From Tetracentron sinense (taxonomy: Eukaryota > Streptophyta > Magnoliopsida > Trochodendrales > Trochodendraceae), in assembly GCA_015143295.1 (NCBI GenBank), contig CM026566.1, positions 6,683,072-6,747,071 of the forward strand: 64,000 bases of DNA, in the 5' to 3' direction. Position 1 is the stretch's first letter, and each line of letters opens with the position of its first letter. Made by a program: the position numbers and the translations under genes. A model generated the notes under the pieces. The model made no database searches and was not told where the DNA came from. It saw only the letters and a program-made list of their open reading frames with translations. Below, in pieces: positions 45,119-56,840 of the stretch.

Positions 45119-45420
45119 TTGTTGATATCATGGAAACAAGTAAGATGTAGCTTGGAAACAAAGTCCAGTAATGACTCTTTGAGGGGAAAAATTACTTCTG
45201 TTACATTAAAGGAGAAAATTATCACCAATGGGCTAAATGTCCAACTTTTTGCATCAGCCATGAGGAAAGAATTGTATCTTACAATGGAAAAAGCCCATGG
45301 ATGGTTTACATGAGAATGCATTCATGACCTCGTTGTGGAATAATATGGAACCAACCATCTGAAAGCTCCAATGTCATGTTCCTTCAAAGAGCTAATTTCA
45401 TAACTAGAAACTGCCTAAAA
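45119..45420 (+). pseudogene. Copia Gag fragment
   Basis: In two frames the sequence gives SVTLKGENYHQWAKSVQLF-like coding (frames shift near 45205) and SAMRKELYLT, matching the N-terminal NYxxWxxxxxxFLxARK region of copia Gag proteins. It lies 370 bp after the primer site. Stops and frameshifts; not functional. Confidence 0.55.
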
Positions 45421-47590
45421 TAGCAACAAGTAACAAAAAGGAAAACTATCTAAATCTTCTGCCTAGGGCAACTGAACCCACTCAGGATTACCCACGTATC
45501 CATTTGCATGGAATCAAGCTAAGCGTAGTTCTAAAACCATGCTTAACTCATATTTTTGGATTTTTTGTGTTAGGATTTTTTTTAAGGCCTTAGGGATTTA
45601 AGCTCATTTAGGGTATGGAGAATGGTGGAATTAAAAGCTTAGACAAACAGTAAGAGTATACTAAAGTTCTCAAAAGAACTCCAACAAAAATTCGGGAATT
45701 TAGAATAAATAGCATTGAACCTGAACCAAAGGGTTTTTGACCAAAATTTCGAGAGAAAATGGTGCTGAAACAGTGAAAACCATGTTGGCGGTAATCTCAG
45801 TGTCGCCAGCTTAACTTATACCTTAAAACCATATTGTCAATAATCAATCCAGCATCAAATCCAACTTAGTCAAGAACAATAGTTGGCAGTAGATCTATTC
45901 TCGCCAGCTACAGTTCTTGGCTACTACGCATCTCAGCAACCGTATTAAGTTATTGCCAAGAACTTGTCTGGGCCATAACTTGCTCCCCAAACTCTAAATC
46001 GGTCTCGAATATTTGCTATTTAATCTAAATTTAATAAAGAATCTGTTGTAGAAATATGGGAGTCAGAATCAAAGGGACTAATTATAGTGTCCAAAATAGA
46101 TTTCTGCCTATAACTACAGGTACTGTAAATCGATCTCCGGAATACAATCAGAGGCTATAGCTGATCTCAAAAGGTTTAAAATCTCTATATACCAATTTTC
46201 AGGAGTAAATTCCTCCGTTAAAGGTTTGATTGCACCATTTTAAGATCAAAATGCACTGTAGAGCATGATCAACAGCGCAGACATATCCGATCAGAAATCA
46301 CTGCGGTCAGATATCTCTGGCTGAAATTACTTCCAGGAACCAAATTTGAGGCAACCGGATTAGATTTCAAAGGAATTAATCAAATAAGCCCAAGGTTCAT
46401 TCTAATCCTAAAGTCCAATTTAATTACTCCAAACCAATAGCATTTTGAAAATCAGAATTCATCATCGAACATCCCCAAACTTCACATGTATTCTCATTTG
46501 CCAAAATAAATTTAAAAATGGGAGAGAATAGGATAAGAGATACAACTATATAAATTAGAAAACAAAAATCAAAACCATACATTAGTTTTTGCTTTTCTCC
46601 TAATGGCCACAAAGTGTGGGACGAAATGTTTTTTTTGGAAGTATCCAATGGTAGAAAGATTTGCTAATGTATGCTTCAATAAAAGAGAGAATTCTCCTTT
46701 AGAATTTCTCAAACAACAGTTTTAAATTCATAGAGTTCCGTTATAATTTATCCATTGAAATCCTGAATTCGGACCCTAGGACTAGTTTAAATAGAGATTC
46801 AATGGTGCTTCAAATCGGTAGTTGCTAATCCCTAACAACCCGACTCGCTGACAACGCCTCGTGATGCAACAGAGTCCAGGCACAACGGAGCTCTCACCCT
46901 CTCCGGCACCCACTTCCAGGAGACGGGCCTCAGTCCGTCTTTGAGGACGCTTCTACATACTACAATTCGAACAACTCCAATTAACAAATTTGGAAAAGAC
47001 ACTTATTTAGAATATGTAGATGTCAGGAATTAGCCTACCAACAACTTCGATTCCGTTTAAAAAGACATTAGTGGTGATTATTCTACCACCAATTCCTAAT
47101 AGTGTTTCTACAATTAATTTTGGCAACTTCCTTTTTGAAGTTGGAAACTCTTTTTAATGTATATTTGCATGATTTCAAAGACATATTGACAGTAGTAGCA
47201 CTATAGCCACCATAGCCTTTAGCCCCAAAACCCTTATTTTCATAATATTTATCTAAAGCGACACCTCACCCCCCCCAAAAAAAAAAGTGTGTTAAAACCA
47301 TTTTTCCCTATTAAAGTTATTTTAAGTCCAAAAAGGTTCAATTTCATCCAAACAAACATTTTTTTTTTGTTGCAAATATGCGATACAAAGTGTCTTTTTA
47401 AATGTTAAGGACATATTGATAACTCAGGAGCATTTAGGTAATCTTCACAAAATTCAGAAGTATTTTGGAACCTTTTGGGAATCCTTGGAGAAATCTAGTA
47501 GGTCACAAGAGGTCTTGTAGGCCCTACAAAGTGTGCAAAATTGGGTGCTTACAAGAGCCACGGCCCATGCCATATGTAAACTCATGTGTT
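45421..47590. other. 2.2 kb without recognised gene
   Basis: No conserved frame found. A GGCGGTAATCTCAGTGTCGCCAGC phrase (45785-45808) and a related TTGGCAGTAGATCTATTCTCGCCAGC (45892-45917) are diverged copies. A GC-richer block at 46835-46965 (CTCACCCTCTCCGGCACCC) is unassigned. The short frame 46424-46648 is not supported. Confidence 0.4.
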
Positions 47591-47594
47591 TAAA

Positions 47595-47910
47595 GTTCAC
47601 TTTCGCAGGAGATGGGATTCATTGTTGATAAACCAATGAAGATGTATTGTGGTAATCAAGCAGCGACACATATAGCAAGTATTCTTTTGTCTTTCATGAA
47701 CATACAAAGCATATTGTGGTAATCAAGCAGCGAGACATATAGCAAATATTCTTTTGTCTTTCATGAGCATACAAAGCATATTGAAGTTAATTGCCATCTC
47801 CTCTGAAGTCCATAGATCAGTTAGTAGATATTTCATCAAGGCACTTGGGCACAACCACCTTCAGACAATCTGTTCCAAGTTGGGAATGGGAGGTATATAC
47901 TCCAGCTAGA
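47595..47910 (+). pseudogene. Copia RNase H fragment with 67-bp duplication
   Basis: Encodes PMKMYCGNQAATHIAS (Asp of the usual CDNxAA replaced by Gly), FHEHTKHIEVN in another frame, and a QLVDISSRHLG end corresponding to the QLADIFTKxLG motif of copia RNase H. A 67-bp segment is duplicated in tandem (47645-47711 and 47712-47778, few differences), shifting the frame. Dead. Confidence 0.75.
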
Positions 47911-48171
47911 GACCATATAAAAAACATTTGTTTTGCGTATCAATCGATATTGTCATGTATAGTAACTATGGTTGTCAATGAATCAGATCAAGATCTGGAT
48001 AGGATTTGAATCCGATCCGATGAGAATGGATCTTGATTTGATTATAGATCCATCGAATCTGATACAGATCTTGGTTTTCAAAATCCAATTATAATTAGAT
48101 TGAATTAGGATTAATGGTGATCGGGTCTAATTAAGATCCAATTTGACTATATGTTTAATACACACCCATAT
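47911..48171. other. GATC/GATCC-rich spacer
   Basis: AT-rich with repeated GATC-containing words (GATCAAGATCTGGATAGG, GATCCGATGAGAATGGATC). No gene. Confidence 0.4.
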
Positions 48172-49548
48172 CATAGTTGTTAAAGGCGACACCTCAGGGG
48201 GTCACCTAGGCGACCAAGCGCTCTGCTAGGCTCTCAAGTGACTGATCGCCAAGGCGGTCATTATTAAAAATCTGATATATGTAATATTATTAGTGTTTAA
48301 GGATATATAAATTTATTTTATTTGAATGTGATAGTTTGGTAAACCAAAGGCATGCTATTTTATATATTTCTCATGTCTTTACCATATAATATGCTAGAGG
48401 TTGTAAATCCAACAAAAAAAGGTTTGCACATAGAAGAAAAAAGTAGAGACAAACGGTGTCAAGTATGTTTCCCTCATGTTAACTTTTCCTCTATCTCGCT
48501 CAATGGGTGGATCAATTGGTCCCTCTCTATCCCTCAATTTGTGGGCAGCCATATGGTCGCCATATGTTTTTTGCATGGTTGTTAAAGGTATCGCCTAGGT
48601 GACTAGGTGATGTAGGACTATGCAATGGCCTAATATTTAGTGTGTTGAGATCAAGAATGAATTAACAATAATAATGAAATTTATAATATAACAATCTGAT
48701 CACAAATAATTATTCCAAAAAAATTAAAAAAATAATTTTATGATGATTCGAGATCACGTCACAAACCTACAAATACGTCCCTCAATTATATCGCGAGTGT
48801 TGGAAGGAATCTATGATTCCACAAGCTTAGGGATTAGTCATTAATTATTAACTCAATGCAGATTTTTTAACCTTTTCTAGGGTTTCGAAGGGTTGTAAAG
48901 GGTTAGGGTTTTGGGATTTCAATGATTAGGGTTTAGGAAATTCAATGAGGGTTTAGGTATAGCTGTTTTAGGGTTTTGCAATTGCAGAAATACTATAACA
49001 GCAATAGAAAAAGTATTAAAGGGATGTAACTGTCATGAGGACAGGTTTACAAAGTGAAAAGACGCCAGGACAGGCATTATATGGCTGCTGGGGAACTGGG
49101 GCAGCAAAGGGGAGGGGCTGGGGTGGCTGTTGGTTGAAGGGGAAGGCTTAGGGTTGGGTGGTTTCAATGACAATGGAGATTTAGGGTTTTGGTAGGTTAC
49201 AGTTTCAAGAACAAAACAGGGAATCAAAAGAACTAGATGAGAACAAACAAGAAAAAAGATCAAAAGTATACCTTAGTCCTTAGAGCTCTAGGGAATCATT
49301 CTCATGGCATCACACCAAATCTCATCACAGGAGAATACTCGAAAGCACTCTACTCCAAGGATGGTTCTATCAAAGTGTATCTTGACAATAGAGATTTTGC
49401 AATTTATATGAATTGGAGGGCCCCTTATTCAAAGAAATGCATCATATATAGATCTCATATTGGGGGGGATTTGTACAACAAAAAGTTTATGAGGCGACGC
49501 CTTAGGCGTCCATGGGGTCTGTCGCCTAGACGCCTTGACAACTATGAC
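48172..49548. mobile_element. Non-autonomous TIR element with AGGCG-type ends
   Basis: The left end CATAGTTGTTAAAGGCGACACC and the inverted right end CATAGTTGTCAAGGCGTCTAGG are terminal inverted repeats followed by more CCTAGGCG-rich sequence. A third copy of the end (GGTTGTTAAAGGTATCGCCTAGG) sits inside at about 48577. The interior (48880-49480) has TTAGGGTTT-rich and open sequence (49237-49540: LITGEYSKALYSKDGSIKVY) that looks like captured genic DNA, but I cannot identify it. The target duplication is obscured by the CA repeat on the right. Confidence 0.55.
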
Positions 49549-49605
49549 ACACACACACACTCACACACACATATATATATATGTGTGTGTGTGTGTGTGG
49601 CCGTG
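49549..49605. repeat. Compound CA/TA/TG microsatellite
   Basis: (CA)n then (TA)n then (TG)n, a self-complementary simple repeat at the end of the TIR element. Confidence 0.9.
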
Positions 49606-49939
49606 TGGGCGCGTGCGTACACATAGAAAATACTATATAATTATTTAACTACCAAAAAAATAACTACAAGAAGAGTGAGCAAATTCTGAAATTTAAATTA
49701 CTTTCTAATTCATATGCATATTTAAGATGATGTTCAATCATCAATTCATGTGGTGGATTTAGAATTTTAGTAAAAATTTGCAAAAAAATCATGAACTATA
49801 TTATAAGTCAGTGGCTCCAAATTTTTGCAATTTCTAGTAGGAAAATTAGTGCAAATTAGATCCAAAGGGTTTTAAAAGCCTAAATACGTTAAACATAATA
49901 AATTAAGTTTTTGTTAAAACCAATATCACCATCATCATC
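49606..49939. other. AT-rich spacer, nothing seen
   Basis: No frame, repeat or element end recognised, apart from ATCATCATC just before the Reina LTR. Confidence 0.6.
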
Positions 49940-50341
49940 TGATACGATTCTACCTCTTTAATAGTGGAATCTATGCCTGTATTAGAGGATGGACATGCCT
50001 CTCTTGTGACTAAACACAAGATGTTTAGGAACTCTCTGCTTGATTGAAATATAATTCAGAATTACATTTATTATTGTGGCATCCCACAATCTTAGCAACT
50101 TATCCTTAAGAATAGAAACTATTCAGCTACTCAATCTAATCCCTACTTTCTAGGAAACAAACTCCTTGATTGGAAGATTTATTCAAAATAAAGCAACAAC
50201 TACATAGCAAATCTATTCAAAAAGAGCAACTATTGATTCCAAAGGACTCTCCACGTTTTGGCATGTTTGCAAGGATTGCCACATCATGCTTCAACTGCCA
50301 CAGCATTCCTCCTAACTGCCTCCCCACGTAGGGATGTATCA
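49940..50341 (-). repeat. 3' LTR of Reina element
   Basis: 402 bp, TG...CA. On the minus strand it follows the purine-rich GAGTGGGGAA at 50342-50351. Confidence 0.93.
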
Positions 50342-51858
50342 TTCCCCACTCGGCCACTCCTTGAGTTGCAACCTTGTCCTCAAGGTTGAAAGATCGAAAT
50401 TGTTTTTCGAATTGAACACGATCAATCCAAGAAGCATCCTCGAGGGGCAGACAATCCCATTGAACTAAAATCTCTTCTTGAACCTTCTTTCCATGGCGAG
50501 TCCAACGGTGATCAAGAATATCCTTTAGGGCAGGGGTGATGAATCTGGAATCTGAAACAGCCGAAATAGTGGGATTGATCACGACCTGCGGCCCAACAAC
50601 CTTCTTGAGCAGTGAAACATGAAACACTGGATGTAACCTTGCACCAAGCGGTAAGTCTAAATGGTAGGCCACAACACCAATACGTTTGAGAACTTTATAC
50701 AGGCCAAAGAAACGCCAATTTCTGATTGGATCTTTTAAAAAGGGAAGATTGACGATACGGTTGTAATTTCAGAAAAACCATGTCGCCAATCTCAAACGAG
50801 CGTTTTGAATGCTGTTGATCTTGTTGGAGCTTCATTCGATTTTTCGCCTTTGCAATGTTATCCTTGAGCTCATGAAGAATCTCATTCCGGTCTTGTAAAG
50901 CGATATCAACCATGTCCACCACCGTTGATCCTGGCACATAAGCTGCAAGAATGGGAGGAGGGTGCCCATAAACCGCCTCAAAGGGTGTCATGCCAATGGC
51001 GGAGTGGAACAATGTGTTGTAGCTCCACTCTGCCCACGGGATCCATTTGACCCATCGCTTGGGCTGATCCCCCACAAAGCAACGTAGGTATGTCTCAAAA
51101 CAGCGGTTTAATACCTCCGTTTGTCCATCCGTTTGCATGTGGTACGCCGTGCTTATCTTTAACCGCGTGCCTTGAAGAGAGAGAAATGCCCTCCAAAATT
51201 GGCTAATGAATACTGGATCTCGATCACATACAATAGAACGTGGCATGCCATGAAGCCTAGCAATGTCTTGCACAAATAAATCGGCTATGGAACAGGTTGT
51301 GTAGGGATTGCCAATGCACTAAAGTGCGCATACTTCGAGAGGCGATCAATCACCACCATGACGGAAGTTTTCCCATGGGATGTGGGTAACCCATTAATAA
51401 AATCCATGGAAATATCATCCCAATTTTTCTCCGGGGTAGGGAGTGGTTGTAGAAGACCCACGGGAGTCATCATTTCATATTTATTGCATTGGCAAACATC
51501 ACATTGAGCCACGTAATTCTTCACCTCAGCTTTCATCCCTTTTCCAATAAAATTTTTGAAATAACCGCTTGTAGGTTCATAAAAATCCCGGATGGCCCGC
51601 CATGGACAACGAATGCAACGCCTGTAACAATAACGCCTTAAAGTGCGAGTGCGAGGGAAGCACAAATCGGCCCTTGTAGAACAAAGACTGATTTTGGTCA
51701 TGATACCCATGTAGAGCTGTGGGGTCCACTTGCAACTTGTCAATTCTTGCAAATTTCGTTATCATTGGCTGCCTCTTGTTGAAGTTCGGAGCATAAATCG
51801 ATTTGTGGGGCTGAAATCGCGTGAAGGTGAGGCTTATCACATATGCGAGAAAGAGCAT
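50342..51858 (-). pseudogene. Reina integrase and chromodomain
   Basis: Integrase with an HHCC zinc region split between frames (ALHSLSMAGHPGFL in 51577-51858; VAQCDVCQCNKYE in 51285-51752), catalytic Asp in DFINGLPTSHGKTSVMVVID, second Asp in IVCDRDPVFISQFW and Glu in DGQTEVLNRC (50695-51273). After a further frameshift, frame 50217-50672 holds HPVFHVSLLKK and a chromodomain (ILDHRWTRHGKKVQEEILVQ, then W-x-x-LP-x-E-x-ASW). That frame reads past 50342 into the LTR. Catalytic residues are intact but three frameshifts separate the parts. Confidence 0.88.
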
Positions 51859-53176
51859 CCGTCACCACATCTTCATGTCCTGCCTGATACACAATTTCAT
51901 AATCGTATCCGAGTAGTTTGGATACCCATTTTTGTTGCTCCAATGATGCTACTCGTTGCTCCAAAAAAAATTTGAGGCTCTTATGGTTGGTTAAAATTTT
52001 GAATTTCCTACCAAGTAAATACGGTTGCCATTTTGTCACCGCTTGAAAATTTGCAAGCATCTCTTTCTCATATGTAGATAGCGCCAATGTTTTGCCCGAT
52101 AATGCCTTACTAAAGAAGGCAATTGGTCGTCCGCCTTGCATGAGCACGGCTCCAATACCCTTCCCGGATGCGTCACACTCTAATATAAATGGAATGGAAA
52201 AATTGGGAAGGGCCAATACTGGTGTGGATGTCATGGCCTCCTTAAGGTAAATAAAAGCATTATTCGCCTCCTCCAACCAACCAAATTGGTCCTTACACAG
52301 CATGGCCGTGAGCGGGGCAGCAATCTTACCATAATCACGTACAAAGCAACGATAATAACCGGCCGGCCCGAGAAAACCACGAAGCCCCTTAAGTGTTGAT
52401 AGCTTTGGCCAATTAATCATGCTTGTAATTTTGCTAGGATCGGCTGCAAGCCCATTGTGTGAAATAATATGGCCCAAGTATTCCACTTCTCGCTGACCAA
52501 ATATACATTTAGAATGTTTTACAAATAATTGGTGGTTGAAGAGTACCTCGAAGACCATCCGGAGATGAGATAAGTGCGCATCCCAAGAGGGGTTGTAAAT
52601 TAGTATGTCGTCAAAAAATACCAAGACAAACCGGCTTAGGAATGGGTGGAACACGTCATTCATGAGGCTTTGGAACGTAGATGGAGCGTTGGTCAACCCA
52701 AAGGGCATTACCAAAAACTCGTAGTGTCGATCATGAGTGCGAAACGCCGTTTTGGGCACATCCTCAAACCGAACTCGAATTTGGTGGTACCCTGAACATA
52801 AATCCAGCTTCGAGAATTATTGGGCTCCATGGAGCTCATCTAACAATTCGTCAATCACGGGAATCGGAAATTTATCTTTAATTGTGATCATATTGAGAGC
52901 TCGATAATCCACAAAAAATCTCCAAGAGCCGTCTTTTTTCTTCACAAGTAATACCGGGGAGGAGTAAGGGCTAATGCTTGGTTGAATAATTCCACACGCA
53001 AGCATCTCACATACCATACGTTCAATTTCATTTTTTTGAATGTGTGGGTAACAATAGGGCCATACATTTGTGGGTGAGGCCCCGTGCATAATCTCAATAT
53101 GATGGTCTTGTGATCGATGCGGTGGTAACCCCTTGGGTTCCTCAAAATTTGAAGAAAATTTATAAATAATACACAT
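51740..53176 (-). pseudogene. Reina reverse transcriptase and RNase H
   Basis: Frame 52817-53176 gives the RT N-terminal half ([20 protein letters not shown]). An in-frame TAA at 52818-52820 sits just before FSKLDLCSGYHQIR. Frame 51740-52759 (339 aa) gives VMPFGLTNAPSTFQSLMN, the active-site box VFFDDILIY (the F-x-DD form common in plant Ty3), the thumb motif KCIFGQREVEYLGH, and RNase H with FILECDASGKGIGAVL and LSTYEKEMLA. One stop separates the two parts. Confidence 0.9.
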
Positions 53177-53640
53177 CCAATATCAATAGGAACATTGGGA
53201 TCCATACCTTCGTCGTGGCCGGATAATTGCATAAGCATGCCGGTAAGAGGTTGCTTCAAAAAAATTTCCATTGTTTGTGTGCTCGCCCATTTAGGAGGTT
53301 TTGTAGTGTCCCCTTCTAGATGATACTCTTGGCCCCCAATACTGAAATCCATAGTGAGTTTAGCAAAGCCCTACACAACGGGACCTAAACTTTGGAGCCA
53401 TTGTACCCCTAGCACCATGCCCGAACCCGTAAGAGGCAGCACATAGGAATCAGTTTGAAATTTGTAGCCTTGGATATCTAACTCTAACTCCTTACAACGT
53501 CCCGCACACTCTAGCAAGCTTCCATTAGCGACCAAGACATCGAAAGCGGGGGCTTGATGGATAGGCACACGTAGATGTCGTGCAAATCGTTCACGGGATG
53601 AAGTTGTGGGTGCTCCCACTATCAATAAGAATAGAGACTT
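53177..53640 (-). pseudogene. Reina protease and linker
   Basis: The active site ILIDSGSTHNFI (DSGS) is at the end of the gag frame near 53595-53630. After a frameshift, 53371-53625 carries the remaining protease with GMVLGVQWLQSLGPV, then a stop, then linker to RT in frame 52942-53352. Confidence 0.8.
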
Positions 53641-54743
53641 TTTGCTTCTTAATATAACTCGTGACTCGCATCGTTTGATGAGAAAGTTGTCCAGTTAATG
53701 CATGGATAGAAATTTCAGGTACCTCTTCTTCATTGTTGGGTTGAACATCCTCGTCATCATCATCTTCATTATCTTCCGCCATTAAAAGAAACAATTGTTG
53801 CGTTTTGCATTTATGGCCCGACACAAAACGTTCGTCACAATTGTAGCATAATCCCTTGTCACGGCGAGCTTGCATCTCAGCCCAAGTGAGGCGGAGTACC
53901 AGCGGTCCTCCTTTTGTTTGGAACAAGGGAGGTACGGTTGATGGTGTCAGTCTCATAGTGGGGTTGGTAGAAGTCTCGCAGTTGAAAAAAGGACGAGAAG
54001 AGCGGTGCATCTTCGAGAGTCGTTCCTCCTATCGGCGTGTGAGTCCCGTAGCAGTTAGCATGGTGGTTGGGCGAAAAAGCTTCATATCGGAGCGGATCTC
54101 CTCTTTTAATCCGGCAATAAAGCACCCCACCAATGCCTTCTCTGGCCAATCCTCCACATGGTTCGCAACTCGCAAGTCTCTCAAATTCACATTGGTACTC
54201 TCGCACGGTTCCCGTTTGGCAGAGTTTGGAAAGAGCTTCATCGAAATCATCATAATCTAATGGGCCAAAACGTACCAGCAGCACCTGTACAGAAATCGGC
54301 CAATTAATCCGTCGTGATGTTTTCGCAAACCATTGGTTGGCTTCTCCCTCCATGTGAAACGAGGCAAGAAGTATCTTTTCGTCTTCCGGTGTATTTTGAA
54401 AGCTAAAGAATTGATCAACTCGGTGAACCCATTCAGTAGGGTCTATTCCCGCAAATCTTGGAAAATCTATTGTCGCATAATGACCTTGTAGAGATCGTCC
54501 CCCATTAGATGCTTCCAAGTCCCCATCCTCCCTCCAAGAGTGCCGACCTTGACTGCCCCCACTATCCACTTGACAATCGGAGGTCCGTTGGTTGTTGTTC
54601 AAGCTTTCAATTGACTCACGAAGAGTCTCGAAGGAAGCCATGAAAGCTGAGGACAGGTCCTCGACCTTTTGTTCCAACGAAGGAATATCCGCAAGTCTTC
54701 GCTCTATTGACGAAACACGATCCTCCATTTTGTGTTTTGGCAT
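53595..54743 (-). pseudogene. Reina Gag
   Basis: Frame 53877-54743 starts about 26 bp inside the 5' LTR. The N-terminus is coiled-coil-like (VSSIERRLADIPSLEQKVED). The Retrotrans_gag core follows (DFPRFAGIDPTEWVHRVDQF, FHMEGEANQWF). A frameshift near 54190 moves to 54029-54253 (EKALVGCFIAGLKEEIRSDM). Frame 53591-54010 then supplies LTWAEMQARRDKGLCYNCDE with FVSGHKC, the zinc-binding C-x2-C...GH-x-C of this group, an acidic EDNEDDDDEDV tract, and runs into the protease. Confidence 0.88.
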
Positions 54744-54755
54744 AAGAAGATCGAT

Positions 54756-54767
54756 GCTCTGATACCA
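54756..54767 (-). other. Primer-binding site, tRNA-iMet type (Reina)
   Basis: Minus TGGTATCAGAGC, exact match to the initiator tRNA-Met complement, two bases inside the 5' LTR. Confidence 0.93.
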
Positions 54768-54769
54768 GA

Positions 54770-55169
54770 TGATACGATTCTACCTCTTTAATGGTGGAAT
54801 CTATGCCCGTATTAGAGGATGGACATGCCTCTCTTGTGACTAAACACAAGACGTTTAGGAATTCTCTGCTTGATTGAAATATAATTCAGAATTACATTTA
54901 TTATTGTGGCATCCGACAATCTTAGCAGCTTATCTTAAGAATAGAAACTATCCAGCTACTCAATCTAATCCCTACTTTCTAGGAAACAAACTCCTTGATT
55001 GGAAGATTTATTCAAAATAAAGCAACAACTACTAGCAAATCTATTCAAAATTAGCAACTATTGATTCCAAAGGACTCTCCACGTTTTGGCATGTTTGCAA
55101 GGATTGCCACATCATGCTTCAACTGCCACGACATTCCTCCTAACTTGTTCTCCACGTAGGGATGTATCA
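54770..55169 (-). repeat. 5' LTR of Reina element
   Basis: 400 bp, partner of 49940-50341. Followed on plus by the TCATC duplication. Confidence 0.93.
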
Positions 55170-55174
55170 TCATC

Positions 55175-55500
55175 ATCGGCATTTTCAATGTCTTACCTGA
55201 TATAAACAGAGTATTATTTGTTATTAATTGAAACAAATAACAAATTTAAAATGAGAAATGTTTAAGTCTCAGTTATGTGGCTAGAACCCTAATTTTAATT
55301 AATGTAGGAGGCATACGCTATAAACATAAAGCGAACCTCAAGGCGTGAGGTGTGTTCCTCATGTGAGCTTCACTCTTTGAGGCATGAGCCTTATGAGACT
55401 TAAGCCTCATGGTTAAGCGCCAAAGCGTTTTCCTTTAAGACTCGCCCCAAGGGAAGCCTCAAGGCGTAAGCCTCACACGCCTTTTAAAACACTGATTATA
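55175..55500. repeat. CCTCAAGGCGT-rich repeat
   Basis: CTCAAGGCGTGAGG, GAGGCATGAGCC, TTAAGCCTCATGGTTAAGCGC and CCTCAAGGCGTAAGCCTCAC recur. Similar in style to the AGGCG-rich ends of the TIR element at 48172-49548, so possibly the end of a related element. No gene. Confidence 0.45.
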
Positions 55501-56329
55501 ATAGTATCAACCATGTCGATCGATACTAGTACAAAATAGTATTGACCGATACCCAAAAATAAATTGGAAATATATTTCAAAGCCTATCTCATGTATATTG
55601 ACGGATGTAGAGCGTATCAAACCAATATGCTCGATACAGCTTGATACACACTTGATGCGTTGCAATATGACTAATGCGTTGTTCATATGTATTTGTCCAC
55701 CCAAATACTGAAACACATGATATGTACCCTAATACAATGGAAATAAAACTCGTCAAAACCATTATGTGACGGTGTTTTGATAGGAACTGTTCCGACACAT
55801 ATCCTCATACGTTATTTATATTGGATGGTATCAAATATCGATACGTATCGACCGATATGGGTTGATACATACCGGTTTTTTGGGTATCCGATACACAGAT
55901 ATGGTGGAGAAAAAAATACCCCGTATCGATGACATATCGATCGTATCGGTACCGATACAGTTCGATACGGGGTATTTCAGCAGTAAAAAAAATAGTGGCC
56001 GAAAAGGGTTTTTTTGCAATAACCATCCAAAAAAAAACAAAAATGACAGAGATTCGCACAGATGGCACTCTACAGCCGAGATTGAGAAGTAGAAAAAGAA
56101 AAAAAAATGTGGAGGAGTAGGGATTTAGGGTACATACCTAAATCGCCACTTCAATTGTCGTTGCCAACGTCACCCAAATCCGTTGCCATCGTCGCCCAAA
56201 TCCGTTGATCGCAAAACCAAAGAGGAGGAGTGCTAGCCTTTGCGCCTCTACCGCTTTGCCCTAGTGAAATAGCCAAACAGAAACTCTTCGTGTTTTTATG
56301 TTTGTTGAAGGCTTTATAACATAGCTTAT

Positions 56330-56460
56330 TAAAGGAGGAATGCTAGCTTCCCTCAATCACACAATTGATAGCTTATTGAAGGAAGAGTGCTAGCCTCACC
56401 CAGCCACATAACTCATTAACTTATTAAAGGAGGAGTGCTACCCTCACTCAGCCACACACA
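56330..56460. repeat. Three diverged tandem units, about 57 bp
   Basis: GCTTATT(A/G)AAGGA(G/A)GA(A/G)TGCTA(G/C)C followed by C(C/A)(C/G)TCA recurs at about 56325, 56369 and 56420. Confidence 0.6.
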
Positions 56461-56499
56461 CAAGATCAAACCTTGTGTTGTGTTAACCTTTCAATTGTA

Positions 56500-56840
56500 A
56501 GTTTGTAACACTCTCTTTCAATTCCTATTAACTGTGGTTAAGATACACTAACTCGTAGGGTGATTTAAAAAACTTAACCCTATAGTTAAGAATTTTTAAT
56601 TCTAAAATTAATTTTTTTTAATATTTTTAACAAAAAAAAAGATTACAAATGTATCCCTTTTAACTCCTATTAACTGTGGTTAAGATTCACTAACCCGTAG
56701 GGTTTGATTTAAAAAAACTTAACCCTGTGGTTAAGAATTTTTAATTCTAAAGTTTTTTTTTTTTTTAAATCAAGGTTAGAAATGTGTCCATTTTAACTCC
56801 TAGTAACTGTGCTTAAGATTCATTAACCCCATATTTGGTT
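56500..56840. repeat. Three diverged tandem units, about 135 bp
   Basis: TAACTCCTATTAACTGTGG then TTAAGAT(A/T)CACTAAC and TTAAGAATTTTTAATTCTAAA recur near 56520, 56660 and 56790. The same opening phrase is found at 34735-34760, so the unit is dispersed. Confidence 0.7.

Larger units (their letters stand above)
49940..55169 (-). mobile_element. Complete Reina-type chromovirus LTR retrotransposon, 5.2 kb
   Basis: Two LTRs (49940-50341 and 54770-55169, TGATACGATTC ... GATGTATCA) differ at about 15 positions over 400. They are flanked by a perfect 5-bp duplication TCATC (49935-49939 and 55170-55174). On the minus strand the order is primer site, Gag, protease, RT-RNase H, integrase, chromodomain, purine-rich GAGTGGGGAA before the 3' LTR. 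Several frameshifts and at least one stop break the coding region, so this copy is defective but structurally whole and relatively young. Confidence 0.95.

Noticed and set aside
45119..45313. Short frame taken as a stand-alone gene
   Set aside because: It is a frame-shifted part of copia Gag just downstream of a primer site.
48890..48985. TTAGGG/TTTAGGG words suggesting interstitial telomere repeat
   Set aside because: Only scattered, irregular copies as in many plant 5' leaders; no tandem heptamer array.
55589..56120. Five overlapping short frames
   Set aside because: All are readings of the GATACG-rich repeat in different frames.
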